In this document: positions 6,646 through 14,417 of the stretch, one piece after another
How positions within the stretch are numbered: position 1 is the first letter of the stretch
How the letters are laid out: every line of letters starts with the position of its first letter
IMG/VR virus record: IMGVR_UViG_3300032249_000483
Span: 1 to 29,017 of that record
Reading direction: 5' to 3' (one strand)
Origin: a virus
Length of the DNA: 29,017 nt
Made by a program: the position numbers and the translations under genes
Notes under the pieces: generated by a model
The model's database searches: none
Told to the model about the DNA's origin: nothing
The model's input: only the letters and a program-made list of their open reading frames with translations

Positions 6646-7533
6646 ATGAAAACTATGAACCTTGCATTTTTAAGGACTGATGGCGGGACACAAGCTCGTG
6701 TCCAATTAGATCAGAATATTGTAAACGAATATGCCGAGCATATGAAGGATGGGGATAAGTTTCCAGAGCTTATTGCATACCATGATGGATCTGACTATTG
6801 GTTGGCCGATGGCTTTCACCGATACTTTGCATACAAGTCAGCTGATATTAAAGAAGCTGAAGTAGAAGTAAGATCTGGCACACTAGAAGATGCACAGCTG
6901 TTTGCATACTCAGCCAATTGCAGACGCGGATTATCTATGTCAGCTGAGGATAATCGCAATGTGGTAATCCTTATGCTCAAACATCCCAAGTGGAGTTTAT
7001 GGACATACGCCGAGATTAGTAAGCACGTTGGCGTATCAAAAATGACTGTAAGTAGAATTGCTAAAACTTTAGAGCCAGATCCAAACGCTTCTACAATTAA
7101 AAAGTTTATCAATAGTCACGGCAATGTATCAACAGTTGATACGGCAAAACTAAACAAACCAAAGCCAGTTATTGAACGGCCAGTTGGCACAAAGCCAGAC
7201 AGTAGCACTATTGATGAAAGACAGATGCAGATCGCCCAGCTTACAGATCGTGTTAGTGAGCTGTCAGATGTCATCAATGAGTTGTCAATAGAAAATGATA
7301 ACTTGAAAGATAAGATAGCTATTGGCCAGTGGGATGCTTCTGAGTTTGAGAAGGTGGACATCGAAGAAACTGTGGCCAGCTTGAGAAGAACGATTACAGT
7401 ATTGGAAATTGATAATAAATCTCTTCGTGAGGGCAGAGATATGTATCAAAATCGTAACGCTGAGCTGATGAATATGGTAAAATCACTTCAGAATAAGATT
7501 AAGAGTTTAGAAGCAAAGCTAGAAGCAAGATAA
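6646..7533 (+). CDS. ParB/sulfiredoxin-like domain protein with coiled coil
   Basis: The N-terminal 100 residues follow the ParB-N pattern: TQARVQLDQNIVNEYAEHM, FPELIAYHDG, WLADGFHRYFAYK and E-V-x-V-R. An HTH-like stretch follows at about 123-150 (WTYAEISKHVGVSKMTVSRIAK). The last 100 residues are heptad-rich coiled coil. In phages such proteins act as DNA-binding or NTP-dependent accessory factors rather than true partition proteins. There is no ParA partner here. AAGGA precedes the ATG. Confidence 0.75.
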   Translation: MKTMNLAFLRTDGGTQARVQLDQNIVNEYAEHMKDGDKFPELIAYHDGSDYWLADGFHRYFAYKSADIKEAEVEVRSGTLEDAQLFAYSANCRRGLSMSAEDNRNVVILMLKHPKWSLWTYAEISKHVGVSKMTVSRIAKTLEPDPNASTIKKFINSHGNVSTVDTAKLNKPKPVIERPVGTKPDSSTIDERQMQIAQLTDRVSELSDVINELSIENDNLKDKIAIGQWDASEFEKVDIEETVASLRRTITVLEIDNKSLREGRDMYQNRNAELMNMVKSLQNKIKSLEAKLEAR

Positions 7534-7588
7534 GAGGCCGTAAGGCCAACCCAAGCTGGGGGGTTTCCCAGCAGTTGAGGAGCATTAA
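7534..7588 (+). other. Spacer with two small hairpins before the helicase gene
   Basis: GGCC-GTAA-GGCC at 7536-7547 and GCTGGG-GGGTTT-CCCAGC at 7555-7572 fold into consecutive stems, followed by GAGGAG and the helicase ATG. No T-run follows, so it is not an obvious terminator; it may set mRNA stability. Confidence 0.4.
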
Positions 7589-9076
7589 ATGGAGCTTGAA
7601 TTAAGGGAACATCAATCCGCTGTGATTGATGCGTTACGCAATGGTTTTCGTGAAGGTCATAAGTCTTTACTTCTTTACGCACCAACGGGTTTTGGTAAAA
7701 CAGAGGTGGCAATCTCATTGATGAAAGCCACATCTGATAACTACAAGAAGGCCTCGATGGTGTTAGATCGTATTGTGCTGGTGGATCAAACCAGCTTACG
7801 ATTATCTAAATACAATATCAATCATGGTGTATTTCAAGCGGATCACTGGAAGTATGATGTCGCTGAACGCTTGCAAGTATGCTCAGCTCAGACGCTGGAA
7901 CGTAGAGATAACTTTCCAAAGCCTGATCTATTGATCATTGATGAATGTCATATTGCCCGCAAACAAACCACAGAGTTTATTAAAAACAATCCTGATATAA
8001 AAGTCATTGGCCTTACAGCCACACCTTTTACTAAGGGTCTTGGTGATATATATTCTAAGGTAGTTTGTGGCATGACTACTGGGGATCTGGTCGATCGTAA
8101 ATGGCTTGCCCCTCTCAAGGTATTCATTGCAAAAGAAATTGACATGACGGGTGCCAAGAAGGTAGCTGGTGAATGGTCGCAAGAGGAAACCACCAAGCGC
8201 GGGATGCAGATCACTGGTGACATTGTGGGTGAGTGGATCAATAAAACACATGAGATATTCGGCAGGCCACGCAAGACAATCGTATTCTGCTCAGGCGTAG
8301 CACACGGGGCAGATCTTGTAGCACAATTTGCAGCTCGCGGGTATAACTTTGTATCAATATCTTACAAGGATGACGATGAGTTCAAGAGAGCCGCAATCGA
8401 AGACTTCTCTAAGCCTGACACTGAGATACATGGATTGATAGCCACAGATGTCTTGACGCGCGGGTTTGATGTCCCTGATGTCATGATCGGTGTATCAGCA
8501 AGGCCTTTCAGTAAGTCTTTAAGCTCTCACATCCAACAGCTTGGCCGTGTTATGCGCCCCCATGCTGGTAAAGAGTTTGCATTGTGGCTTGATCACTCAG
8601 GCAATTACATTCGTTTTCGTGATGACTGGGATGAAGTATACGCCAATGGCGTAGAGGAGCTTAATGAAGTTCGTGAGAAGGCTAAGAAAGAACCAACACA
8701 GAATGAGAAAGAGGCTAGTAAGTGTCCAGTATGCCACGCGCTATGGCCTAAACATTCTGATACCTGCTCATCTTGTGGCCATGTCCGTAAAAAGCGCAAC
8801 GAAGTATCATCCGTGCAGGGTGAGCTGGTAGAGCTATCGGAAAGCACTAAGAATGTAAAAGAAGAGAAGCAGGACTTTTATTCAGAGCTTCAATACATTG
8901 CACTATCCAAAAGCTATAACCCGCACTGGGCTGATCACAAATATCGTGAGAAGTTTGGTGTATGGCCAAGAGGATTAAACACTACGCCCAAGCACCCATC
9001 AACCAAGACAATCAATTGGATCAAGCACAAGAACATAGCATTCGTTAAGGGTAGAAATAAAGGATTATCATCATGA
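7589..9076 (+). CDS. Superfamily 2 DNA helicase with zinc ribbon
   Basis: Helicase motifs occur in order: Walker A APTGFGKT (31-38), DECH box (118-121), LTATPF (142-147), ATDVLTRGFDVPDV (285-298) and the arginine-finger motif QQLGRVMRP (316-324). A C-terminal zinc ribbon C379-x2-C382...C393-x2-C396 follows. This is the UvsW/RadD-like class used to unwind DNA at forks or branched intermediates. The stop overlaps the primase start (ATGATG), so the two are coupled. Confidence 0.9.
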   Translation: MELELREHQSAVIDALRNGFREGHKSLLLYAPTGFGKTEVAISLMKATSDNYKKASMVLDRIVLVDQTSLRLSKYNINHGVFQADHWKYDVAERLQVCSAQTLERRDNFPKPDLLIIDECHIARKQTTEFIKNNPDIKVIGLTATPFTKGLGDIYSKVVCGMTTGDLVDRKWLAPLKVFIAKEIDMTGAKKVAGEWSQEETTKRGMQITGDIVGEWINKTHEIFGRPRKTIVFCSGVAHGADLVAQFAARGYNFVSISYKDDDEFKRAAIEDFSKPDTEIHGLIATDVLTRGFDVPDVMIGVSARPFSKSLSSHIQQLGRVMRPHAGKEFALWLDHSGNYIRFRDDWDEVYANGVEELNEVREKAKKEPTQNEKEASKCPVCHALWPKHSDTCSSCGHVRKKRNEVSSVQGELVELSESTKNVKEEKQDFYSELQYIALSKSYNPHWADHKYREKFGVWPRGLNTTPKHPSTKTINWIKHKNIAFVKGRNKGLSS

Positions 9077-9924
9077 TGTTTGAGGACTTTGCAAAGGCGC
9101 ATGGCCTGATCATTCGCGGTATCACATCTCATAGGTGGGTGGCAACACCAACGACAGATCACCCGCACTCTAAGAACGGGCGATATAAGTTTATGGGTGA
9201 TGTTGGCTGGGTGCAAAACTGGGCAACAATGGATAAGCCGAGTATTTGGAAGACAGATCAGAAGTTTGTCCCATCCCAACAGTTTAAACGGGATCAAGAC
9301 AATGCACTCAGGGAGCGCAGGGAGTTGGCTGAGAAGGCTTCGGCAAAAGCTGGCTGGATCATGCACCAGACAGAGCTAACGTCCCATCCATATCTAATTA
9401 AGAAAGGTTTTCCTGAAGAGCGCATGGCCGTTTGGAATACGCCTGAAGGTGAAGGCAGGCTAGTGATACCTATGCGGAGGAATAACAAAATAGTGGGATG
9501 CCAGCTCATCAACGAAGAGGGGGAAAAGAAGTTCCTCTATGGTCAAACTAGTAAGGGGGCAACCCTTACACTTGACGCAAAGGGCGTTCCCATCTTCTGT
9601 GAAGGACTGGCCACTGGTCTTTCCATACAAGCCGTAATGCGATCGAATAAAATGCGCTACTCCATCCATGTGTGCTTCTCCGCAGGAAACATGAAGGAAG
9701 TAGCGCGAGAGTTCAGTCACGGCATCATTATCGCCGATCATGACAACAGCGGTGTCGGCCAGCGTATCGCCCATGAGGCAGGCAAGCCTTACTGGCTTAG
9801 TGATACAGTCGGTGAGGACTTCAATGATTATCATATGAGAGTTGGTCTTTTCAAGGCTAGTCAGTCTTTAAAGAAGTTTGTTGTTGATCATCGAGACGTT
9901 TTGCCAAGCCTCTCAAAAATTTAG
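9073..9924 (+). CDS. Toprim-domain DNA primase
   Basis: The C-terminal half is a Toprim fold: FCEGLATGLSIQAV with catalytic E177, CFSAGNMKEVA, then IIIADHDNSGVG with D222 and D224, and EDFNDYHMRVG. The N-terminal part (TSHRWVATPTTDHPHSKNGRYKF) lacks the Cys cluster of DnaG zinc fingers. It would make primers together with the upstream helicase. Its last 68 nt overlap the minus-strand sigma-like gene, so the two operons collide here without a visible terminator. Confidence 0.85.
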   Translation: MMFEDFAKAHGLIIRGITSHRWVATPTTDHPHSKNGRYKFMGDVGWVQNWATMDKPSIWKTDQKFVPSQQFKRDQDNALRERRELAEKASAKAGWIMHQTELTSHPYLIKKGFPEERMAVWNTPEGEGRLVIPMRRNNKIVGCQLINEEGEKKFLYGQTSKGATLTLDAKGVPIFCEGLATGLSIQAVMRSNKMRYSIHVCFSAGNMKEVAREFSHGIIIADHDNSGVGQRIAHEAGKPYWLSDTVGEDFNDYHMRVGLFKASQSLKKFVVDHRDVLPSLSKI

Positions 9925-10162
9925 CTTCAATCTGGCGGACGCGCTCTTTACTCAGGCCATAAAAGAAACCAGCCTCCTGCAAAGTAGCTCCGCCAGCCCT
10001 AGCCTTCAGTATAACCCAATACTTTTCTATTGTCGCATCCGTAATACTGGCGCGATATAAGCTCCTAAATATCCCCTTGTCAGGAAACTCCACCAGCAAA
10101 TATGGTGAAGTTGATCCTGTTACTCTGATAGGGACAAGGCCGTTACCTTGTTTTAAATTCAT
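9857..10162 (-). CDS. Sigma-70 region 4-like HTH protein, 101 aa
   Basis: Residues 58-88 read GATLQEAGFFYGLSKERVRQ followed by IEAKFLRGLAKRL. This closely matches the sigma-70 region 4 helix-turn-helix (…GVTRERIRQIEAKALRKL…). Regions 2 and 3 are absent, so it is not a full sigma factor. It could redirect host RNA polymerase at -35 sites or act as a repressor. The start overlaps the preceding stop (ATGA), and the gene ends antisense to the primase. It is the last gene of the minus operon. Confidence 0.7.
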   Translation of the reverse strand: MNLKQGNGLVPIRVTGSTSPYLLVEFPDKGIFRSLYRASITDATIEKYWVILKARAGGATLQEAGFFYGLSKERVRQIEAKFLRGLAKRLDDQQQTSLKTD

Positions 10163-10344
10163 TCTTCTTCCGTCCTTTCCAATTCGCTTTCAATAATATC
10201 CAATATCTCATACCTTTCACCATCATCAAAGTATGTGCCATCAACGGCTAGATCAACGGCCTCGTCAGCATCCTGCGCAATAACATTGATCACCTTTACA
10301 TTCCATGTGCTGAATGAAACTTCAAAGTTTTTAAATTTACTCAT
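10159..10344 (-). CDS. Small acidic hypothetical protein, 61 aa
   Basis: Residues 3-45 follow a strand-helix-strand plan (FEVSFSTWNVKVINVIAQDADEAVDLA) seen in several neighbours, and the tail is acidic (ELERTEEE). The N-terminal VIAQDADEA motif recalls other small genes of this operon (VEANSEEEAV, IKANTEEEAM), suggesting one repeated fold. Confidence 0.6.
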   Translation of the reverse strand: MSKFKNFEVSFSTWNVKVINVIAQDADEAVDLAVDGTYFDDGERYEILDIIESELERTEEE

Positions 10345-10535
10345 AGATCCTCCTTCAATACTTTGGTATAAATCACAGCACCATCACTGATGATCTCATA
10401 GTCTGCACCATCTGCGCATGTGGGACAATCAACCTCAGCAACCTTTTTCAAGGCCGAGTCATGAGATAGCGCTTCTACTGTATACCAAACCCTTACTTCG
10501 CATTGAACCACTTGCTCTACTTTATATTTCTTCAC
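10341..10535 (-). CDS. Small hypothetical protein, 64 aa (GTG start)
   Basis: It starts at GTG after GGGAGAG, inside the end of the upstream 58-aa gene. The plan VQCEVRVWYTVEALSHDSALKKVAE resembles the strand-helix repeat fold of its neighbours. A C-P-T-C pair at about 40-43 might bind metal. Confidence 0.6.
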   Translation of the reverse strand: MKKYKVEQVVQCEVRVWYTVEALSHDSALKKVAEVDCPTCADGADYEIISDGAVIYTKVLKEDL

Positions 10536-10698
10536 GATATCTCTCCCTTAAACTATCAAGCTCTTTGCTTTCATCACGATAGGTGTCTAATAAATTAGAC
10601 AGATCATGCAATTCAGCGTCTAAAAAATGTGGCTCTGTGGAATATCCCCAGTTCTCCAACACAGCTTTTAATGCATTTAATTCATTACGCTCAGTCAT
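10522..10698 (-). CDS. 58-aa helical hypothetical protein
   Basis: ATG lies after GGGGGCATC. The protein is helical and charged (LKAVLENWGY, HDLSNLLDTYRDESKELDSLRERYREE), probably a small coiled coil. It overlaps the next gene by 14 nt, which supports translation. Confidence 0.5.
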   Translation of the reverse strand: MTERNELNALKAVLENWGYSTEPHFLDAELHDLSNLLDTYRDESKELDSLRERYREEI

Positions 10699-10707
10699 GA
10701 TGCCCCC

Positions 10708-11157
10708 TTACCATGATGATTGATAATAAAAATCCCAGCTTTCCCAGCTCGGATCTGTAGTAAACGGCTCTAGCTTATCAATGGTATCCATAAGATCAGC
10801 GAAGTAATAATCATCAATTTCTGTTCCGCCAAAAAAGAAACCAGCTTGTGTCGGCAATAGCTCTTCAGCTCGATCTCGATGCGCCAGCACCTTCTTGCAC
10901 AGCTCAACCAAATCTCTCAATTGATCTACGCTTACCCTATATTCCTTACAATCGTCCTCGCCCTCCTGCACGTTATCCACAAACCATGCATGGATCTGAT
11001 TAGCCTTGCGCCAGTCACAAGCCCATATCTTAAAAGATTTAACCTGATAGCCTCTGGTATCAATAAATCCATTGACGGCCTTTGTAAGATCCGTAGGCTC
11101 TTCGTCCAGCGCCCCGTAGTGATACTTCTCAGCTGATAAATACATATCTAAGCCCAT
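10708..11157 (-). CDS. MGLDMYL-type phage protein, 149 aa
   Basis: The start MGLDMYLSAEKY and motifs IWACDWRKANQIHAWF and FFFGGTEIDDYYFADL mark a small family I know from phages and plasmids without established function. Length and layout look complete. It sits three bases downstream of the 68-aa gene. Confidence 0.65.
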   Translation of the reverse strand: MGLDMYLSAEKYHYGALDEEPTDLTKAVNGFIDTRGYQVKSFKIWACDWRKANQIHAWFVDNVQEGEDDCKEYRVSVDQLRDLVELCKKVLAHRDRAEELLPTQAGFFFGGTEIDDYYFADLMDTIDKLEPFTTDPSWESWDFYYQSSW

Positions 11158-11159
11158 GA

Positions 11160-11366
11160 TTATTTCCTCTCATTCAAATAAATTACTTCTGCACTTAGTA
11201 ACTCAGCACCATGCACTTGAGTTTCAGAGCCAAACTCTTCCTGCGGATCAAACTCTTGAGTTTCCATCATGCTCCATACCTTTTCTACAGCCTCCTCTTC
11301 CGAGTTTGCCTCCACTGCCTTGTATCCTGCATATTCATGCGTAACAAATACATCATACATAGCCAT
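11160..11366 (-). CDS. Small acidic hypothetical protein, 68 aa
   Basis: ATG at 11366 follows AAGGGG with six-base spacing, so the longer open frame upstream is not used. Core: YDVFVTHEYAGYKAVEANSE followed by EEAVEKVWSMME, the same strand-helix plan as other small genes here. Confidence 0.6.
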   Translation of the reverse strand: MAMYDVFVTHEYAGYKAVEANSEEEAVEKVWSMMETQEFDPQEEFGSETQVHGAELLSAEVIYLNERK

Positions 11367-11434
11367 AATATTCCCCTTAAAAGTTATGATTATCGAATGA
11401 TAATCCCCAAGCCCCCAGCAGGAGCTTGGAAGTA
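11367..11434 (-). other. Intergenic double hairpin
   Basis: On the minus strand a nine-pair stem (CCAAGCUCC with GGGGGCUUGG, loop UGCU) is followed by GAUUAUC-AUUC-GAUAAUC, then the AAGGGG site. No hammerhead core is present. It may be an mRNA-stability or partial-termination element. Confidence 0.45.
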
Positions 11435-11878
11435 TCACTTCTTGTGTTGCTCAATGATCGCTTCTACTTCATCTTCAGTCTTGGCACTGGCCAATGCTGA
11501 AACCCGTGCCATCCATTGTAATTCTGCCTCATCATCTTCATTGTCATAGTCAGAATATCGGTCATAAAGCACATCCAAATAGCCTTCACCCTCGAAAGGG
11601 ATCTCGGTGATAAAGTAATTCACCCGATTGACAAAATGATAACCGCTGGTGATCCATAGGCCTTCATCGCCTTCAATTAGCGTCCAAACATGGTTAGGAT
11701 TAAACCTCTTGACGCCCAGCACATAATGCAATTCATCGCCATAGGTTTCAAACATAATCTCGTCCCCATTCCCGCGAAGATTATTAAATATCGGCCTATA
11801 TTTGGCCTCCCATGCGTCATAATCCATCTCATCAGTCATGGCATTGCCATTCTCAATAATGTTTTTAATCTCTTCCAT
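11435..11878 (-). CDS. Acidic hypothetical protein, 147 aa
   Basis: Strongly acidic with a middle beta-rich part (VWTLIEGDEGLWITSGYHFV, YFITEIPFEGEGYLDVLY) and a C-terminal helix (AKTEDEVEAIIEQHKK). No catalytic motif seen. It overlaps the preceding stop by one base. Confidence 0.6.
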   Translation of the reverse strand: MEEIKNIIENGNAMTDEMDYDAWEAKYRPIFNNLRGNGDEIMFETYGDELHYVLGVKRFNPNHVWTLIEGDEGLWITSGYHFVNRVNYFITEIPFEGEGYLDVLYDRYSDYDNEDDEAELQWMARVSALASAKTEDEVEAIIEQHKK

Positions 11879-12369
11879 TATGCAACCCTCCCAATAAATA
11901 AAGATCCATCTTCGTTAAACTCCATATCGCTTTGCATCAGCTCCTCCGTGATCCCAGCATCTGAAAAGGCGTATTCCACATCACGCGCCACATCCATCAA
12001 TATCTCTTCAATTGCCGTCCTGTAGGCATGGTGTGCATCCCCTGTTGCCTTGAAGGTGTCATAAAAGGTATACCACAAGCTATTATCAAGGCAATAACCT
12101 GTTGGCATATACTCTCGATCAATGCTGGCCAGTTTTACGCCCCTAAATGATCCAGCATCAAGGCTAGTCTTGATATAAGATCGCTGATACTCACCAATAG
12201 AGTAGTCATGGATCTTGCCACCAAAATACTTTACAAAGGCCTCAATGCACCCAATCGCCTCATCAAACCAAAAGTAGTCATGGTGTTCACGATAGCGATC
12301 AATAGCTTTGGCCTTCCCAGCATCGTCCAGCTCTTCAAAATTTAACAATTTCACAGTAATTTCCCTCAT
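11878..12369 (-). CDS. Phage/plasmid hypothetical protein, 163 aa
   Basis: The N-terminus MREITVKLLNFEELDDAGKAKAIDRYRE followed by a W-F-D-E helix is typical of a widely spread phage/plasmid protein of unknown role. Later segments are rich in Tyr and Asp. The upstream spacer carries an AATA tetranucleotide run (12392-12405). Confidence 0.6.
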   Translation of the reverse strand: MREITVKLLNFEELDDAGKAKAIDRYREHHDYFWFDEAIGCIEAFVKYFGGKIHDYSIGEYQRSYIKTSLDAGSFRGVKLASIDREYMPTGYCLDNSLWYTFYDTFKATGDAHHAYRTAIEEILMDVARDVEYAFSDAGITEELMQSDMEFNEDGSLFIGRVA

Positions 12370-12417
12370 TTTGCGTCCAGTCCAATCTCAAATAAATAAA
12401 TAAATACTCCACCCCCG

Positions 12418-12504
12418 CTAAGGGGTGAGAGCCCATGCAAGTATTACGAGGGTGCAGTAGATCACGGCCATCGCTATAAAAACATAAGTTTCGTTGTTTC
12501 TCAT
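12418..12504 (-). CDS. 28-aa membrane microprotein
   Basis: The ATG overlaps the TGA of the upstream gene (ATGA). Residues 7-26 (YVFIAMAVIYCTLVILAWAL) are one continuous transmembrane-like helix. Coupling and hydrophobicity support a real gene. Confidence 0.5.
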   Translation of the reverse strand: MRNNETYVFIAMAVIYCTLVILAWALTP

Positions 12505-12833
12505 GAGATGCGCTCCAAGTAATTAGCTAGATCTTCCGCGCCCTTGAGTATTGCCTCGATCCCCTGCGTGGCCGTGTAATCGCTTATCAGATCCCAGCCC
12601 GTGTTACCATATACCAAGTGAACAAAGCCAGCGCGTTTATCATCAAGAAAAAATATCAGCGCGTCCTCATCAGTTGAATAACCAGCGTCAATGATGTCAA
12701 AATAATCGCTGGATTTCTTGAGCGGGTATTCTTCGCCATCGTAAACACTAATTGTATAACCCATAATTAGCGCGTCCTGCACAATCCGCGCGTATATGGC
12801 CTTTTCTATTGCTATCCTTCTGTGAATATTCAT
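12501..12833 (-). CDS. Hypothetical protein, 110 aa
   Basis: Alternating strands and helices with DGEEYPLKKSSDYFDIIDAG, EDALIFFLDDKRAGFVHLVYGN and a C-terminal helix. No family recognised. Start and stop both overlap neighbours by four bases. Confidence 0.6.
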   Translation of the reverse strand: MNIHRRIAIEKAIYARIVQDALIMGYTISVYDGEEYPLKKSSDYFDIIDAGYSTDEDALIFFLDDKRAGFVHLVYGNTGWDLISDYTATQGIEAILKGAEDLANYLERIS

Positions 12834-13000
12834 TCTGTAACCTCCGAAACAGTATCAATTTGCCAGCCTTCAGCATCGTAAGTTGTCCAATGCTTGTAAT
12901 CCTTCTCTAAAACAATTTCCATCGCCTCTTCTTCGGTGTTGGCCTTGATATCAATTTCATAGTGCATGATCTCGCTGGCCGTAAATCTAAATGTTGCCAT
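12830..13000 (-). CDS. 56-aa hypothetical protein downstream of ribozyme 1
   Basis: ATG at 13000 follows AAGGGGTTTAAC. The product has the strand-helix-strand plan YEIDIKANTEEEAMEIVLEK. It is the first gene translated from the 3' product of hammerhead ribozyme 1, whose cut site lies 25 nt upstream of the start codon. Confidence 0.6.
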   Translation of the reverse strand: MATFRFTASEIMHYEIDIKANTEEEAMEIVLEKDYKHWTTYDAEGWQIDTVSEVTE

Positions 13001-13019
13001 GTTAAACCCCTTAATTGTT

Positions 13020-13071
13020 GACTAAGACGCGCTCCCGCGCGTTTCGGCTCTTGAAGCCTCATCAGTTAGCC
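13020..13071 (-). ncRNA. Hammerhead ribozyme 1 (type I)
   Basis: Read on the minus strand: stem I GGCUAA pairs with UUAGUC (one G-U); core CUGAUGA; stem II GGCU-UCAAG-AGCC; core GAAA; stem III CGCGC-GGGA-GCGCG plus the A15.1-U16.1 pair; cleavage triplet GUC. All invariant hammerhead positions are met and stem I is open, so it is type I. Cleavage is expected between 13026 and 13025. Stem I begins on the last base of the upstream UAG stop, and the next SD is 10 nt after stem I. Confidence 0.93.
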
Positions 13072-13235
13072 TATTCTTCGGGATGCGGTGAGTAAAATAC
13101 CTCTTTCATCACGCCCAGCAAAATAACGGCCTGCTCAGTTTTCAAGCCGTTATGTTCCGCGAACCTCTCAGGCGTTAAGTAGTTGTTGCGCCAATCCATG
13201 TAATAGTCTTTTAAAATCTCTCTAAGCTCTCGCAT
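13071..13235 (-). CDS. 54-aa hypothetical protein
   Basis: GAGGGG precedes the ATG, which overlaps the previous stop by one base (TAATG). The product is helical (MRELREILKDYYMDWRNNY, TEQAVILLGVMKEVFY). Its UAG stop donates its G to stem I of hammerhead 1. Confidence 0.55.
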   Translation of the reverse strand: MRELREILKDYYMDWRNNYLTPERFAEHNGLKTEQAVILLGVMKEVFYSPHPEE

Positions 13236-13432
13236 TATTTCCCCTCTTTCAATAGGTGCTGGATCTGCTTGCCTACTTCAACCCATGCAAACCCGTCCAC
13301 GATCCCGCGCTCAGGGTAGTCATCGCCCTTTGTTTTTGCTACCTCATCGGCCAGCTTGTGGATCGCTGACATAATGAATAAATGCGCCAGCGGGTGGCAG
13401 TCTAAAATTTTGTTTAGTGATTTTGGTTTCAT
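13235..13432 (-). CDS. Small hypothetical protein, 65 aa
   Basis: Contains HPLAHLFIMSAIHKLADEVAKTKG followed by WVEVGKQIQHLLKEGK, mainly helical. Start overlaps the upstream stop by four bases. No family assigned. Confidence 0.55.
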   Translation of the reverse strand: MKPKSLNKILDCHPLAHLFIMSAIHKLADEVAKTKGDDYPERGIVDGFAWVEVGKQIQHLLKEGK

Positions 13433-13686
13433 GCTGTGCCCTTTGTGCTTAAAAATTTATTCCATTCATCTTTTGCCAGCTGGTCGATCTTCCGCGCAAT
13501 ATCTTTACGAATGTAAAAGACGCCGTCATGCGCCCAGCGTCCACAATAGTTATAAAAAAAGATCCAGTCCACGCGCCAGCCATCGGTTAAAGCTATGTCC
13601 CCGTCCTTAGTCCGTTCTAGCGTATACTTGCCAGCACTCATGATCACTTGCCCTGCTAGATCCGCGTTAAGTTGTGATTGTTTCAT
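13429..13686 (-). CDS. Hypothetical protein, 85 aa
   Basis: ATG follows AAGGGGCTTGTAAC, one base after the upstream stop. Tyr/Trp-rich middle (VDWIFFYNYCGRWAHDGVFYIRKDIARKI) suggests a compact fold. No known family. Confidence 0.55.
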   Translation of the reverse strand: MKQSQLNADLAGQVIMSAGKYTLERTKDGDIALTDGWRVDWIFFYNYCGRWAHDGVFYIRKDIARKIDQLAKDEWNKFLSTKGTA

Positions 13687-13687
13687 G

Positions 13688-13837
13688 TTACAAGCCCCTT
13701 AAATATTGTCTAAATTCCGCAAGCGCGGAGCGTTTGGAATAATAATAGTAAACCTGTGTAACCCTGTGGCCGTAGACGATCGCGGAAAGCTCCAGCGATC
13801 CGTTATGCTCATGCTTAAAAATAGTAATATCGTGCAT
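13688..13837 (-). CDS. 49-aa hypothetical protein downstream of ribozyme 2
   Basis: ATG at 13837 follows AAAGGGGCAACAA. The chain contains four consecutive Tyr (VYYYYSKRSALAEFRQYL). Hammerhead 2 ends 19 nt before the start, so its cleaved mRNA would begin with this gene. Confidence 0.55.
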   Translation of the reverse strand: MHDITIFKHEHNGSLELSAIVYGHRVTQVYYYYSKRSALAEFRQYLRGL

Positions 13838-13856
13838 TTGTTGCCCCTTTGTTGTT

Positions 13857-13906
13857 GACTAAGACCCCTCGCGGGGTTTCGGCTCTTAAAGCCTCATCAG
13901 TTAGCC
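13857..13906 (-). ncRNA. Hammerhead ribozyme 2 (type I)
   Basis: Stem I GGCUAA/UUAGUC; core CUGAUGA; stem II GGCU-UUAAG-AGCC; GAAA; stem III CCCC-GCGA-GGGG plus A-U; triplet GUC. Stem III differs fully in sequence from ribozyme 1 yet pairs perfectly and ends in a GNRA loop. Cleavage is expected between 13863 and 13862. Again stem I starts on the last base of the upstream UAG stop. Confidence 0.93.
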
Positions 13907-14139
13907 TAATAAGTAAAATCAATAAAAACGATCGTTTCGCCTTTTAGGAAAATTTCCCTATTCCAATCCGTGTAATCGTTGCATGAATACATGCGAGAGC
14001 CTCGCTCATAATCGCCCCGCGTGTAGACCCGTTTCGCTCCAGCCTTGCGAACGAAAAAATCGCCCTTTTTAAGATCCTTTAATAGTGCTGGGTGGTAGTC
14101 GTTGCCGTCCACGTATTGAACCTCGCCTAGTCCGCTCAT
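13906..14139 (-). CDS. Hypothetical protein, 77 aa
   Basis: ATG at 14139 follows GGGAG; the frame extends upstream but lacks a better site. Beta-rich and basic (YHPALLKDLKKGDFFVRKAG, YTRGDYERGSRMYSC). Its stop overlaps hammerhead 2. Confidence 0.55.
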   Translation of the reverse strand: MSGLGEVQYVDGNDYHPALLKDLKKGDFFVRKAGAKRVYTRGDYERGSRMYSCNDYTDWNREIFLKGETIVFIDFTY

Positions 14140-14141
14140 TT

Positions 14142-14417
14142 TTAAAACTCCCTTATCTGTTTTGCTACTCGTTCGAGAAAATCGGCCTGAGCGCGTTTGA
14201 AGGCGTCCCATTCGTCCCCGCTCTTGTTCAAGTCATACATGAAATAGTTGCCGTGCGCGGTGCCTTGCTGGTTGTTGGTTGGAAAAACCCAAGTGATGAA
14301 CTCTTGTTTCCATGTGGCCAATACCACGCCCTCGATCTCGTTCATATACACGGCCAGCACCTGAGCACCATTAGCGCAAAAGTCCCCCACGCGCAGACTA
14401 AAAGATTTTGTTTCCAT
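14142..14417 (-). CDS. Hypothetical protein, 91 aa, downstream of ribozyme 3
   Basis: AAGGGGCAATAA precedes the ATG. Beta-rich N-terminus (FSLRVGDFCANGAQVLAVYMNEIEG split by turns) and helical C-terminus (DEWDAFKRAQADFLERVAKQI). It would be the first gene on the 3' product of hammerhead 3. Confidence 0.6.
   Translation of the reverse strand: METKSFSLRVGDFCANGAQVLAVYMNEIEGVVLATWKQEFITWVFPTNNQQGTAHGNYFMYDLNKSGDEWDAFKRAQADFLERVAKQIREF

Noticed and set aside
7928-8274. Two antisense frames inside the helicase gene
   Set aside because: The helicase motifs prove the plus frame; the antisense frames lack SD sites and recognisable content.
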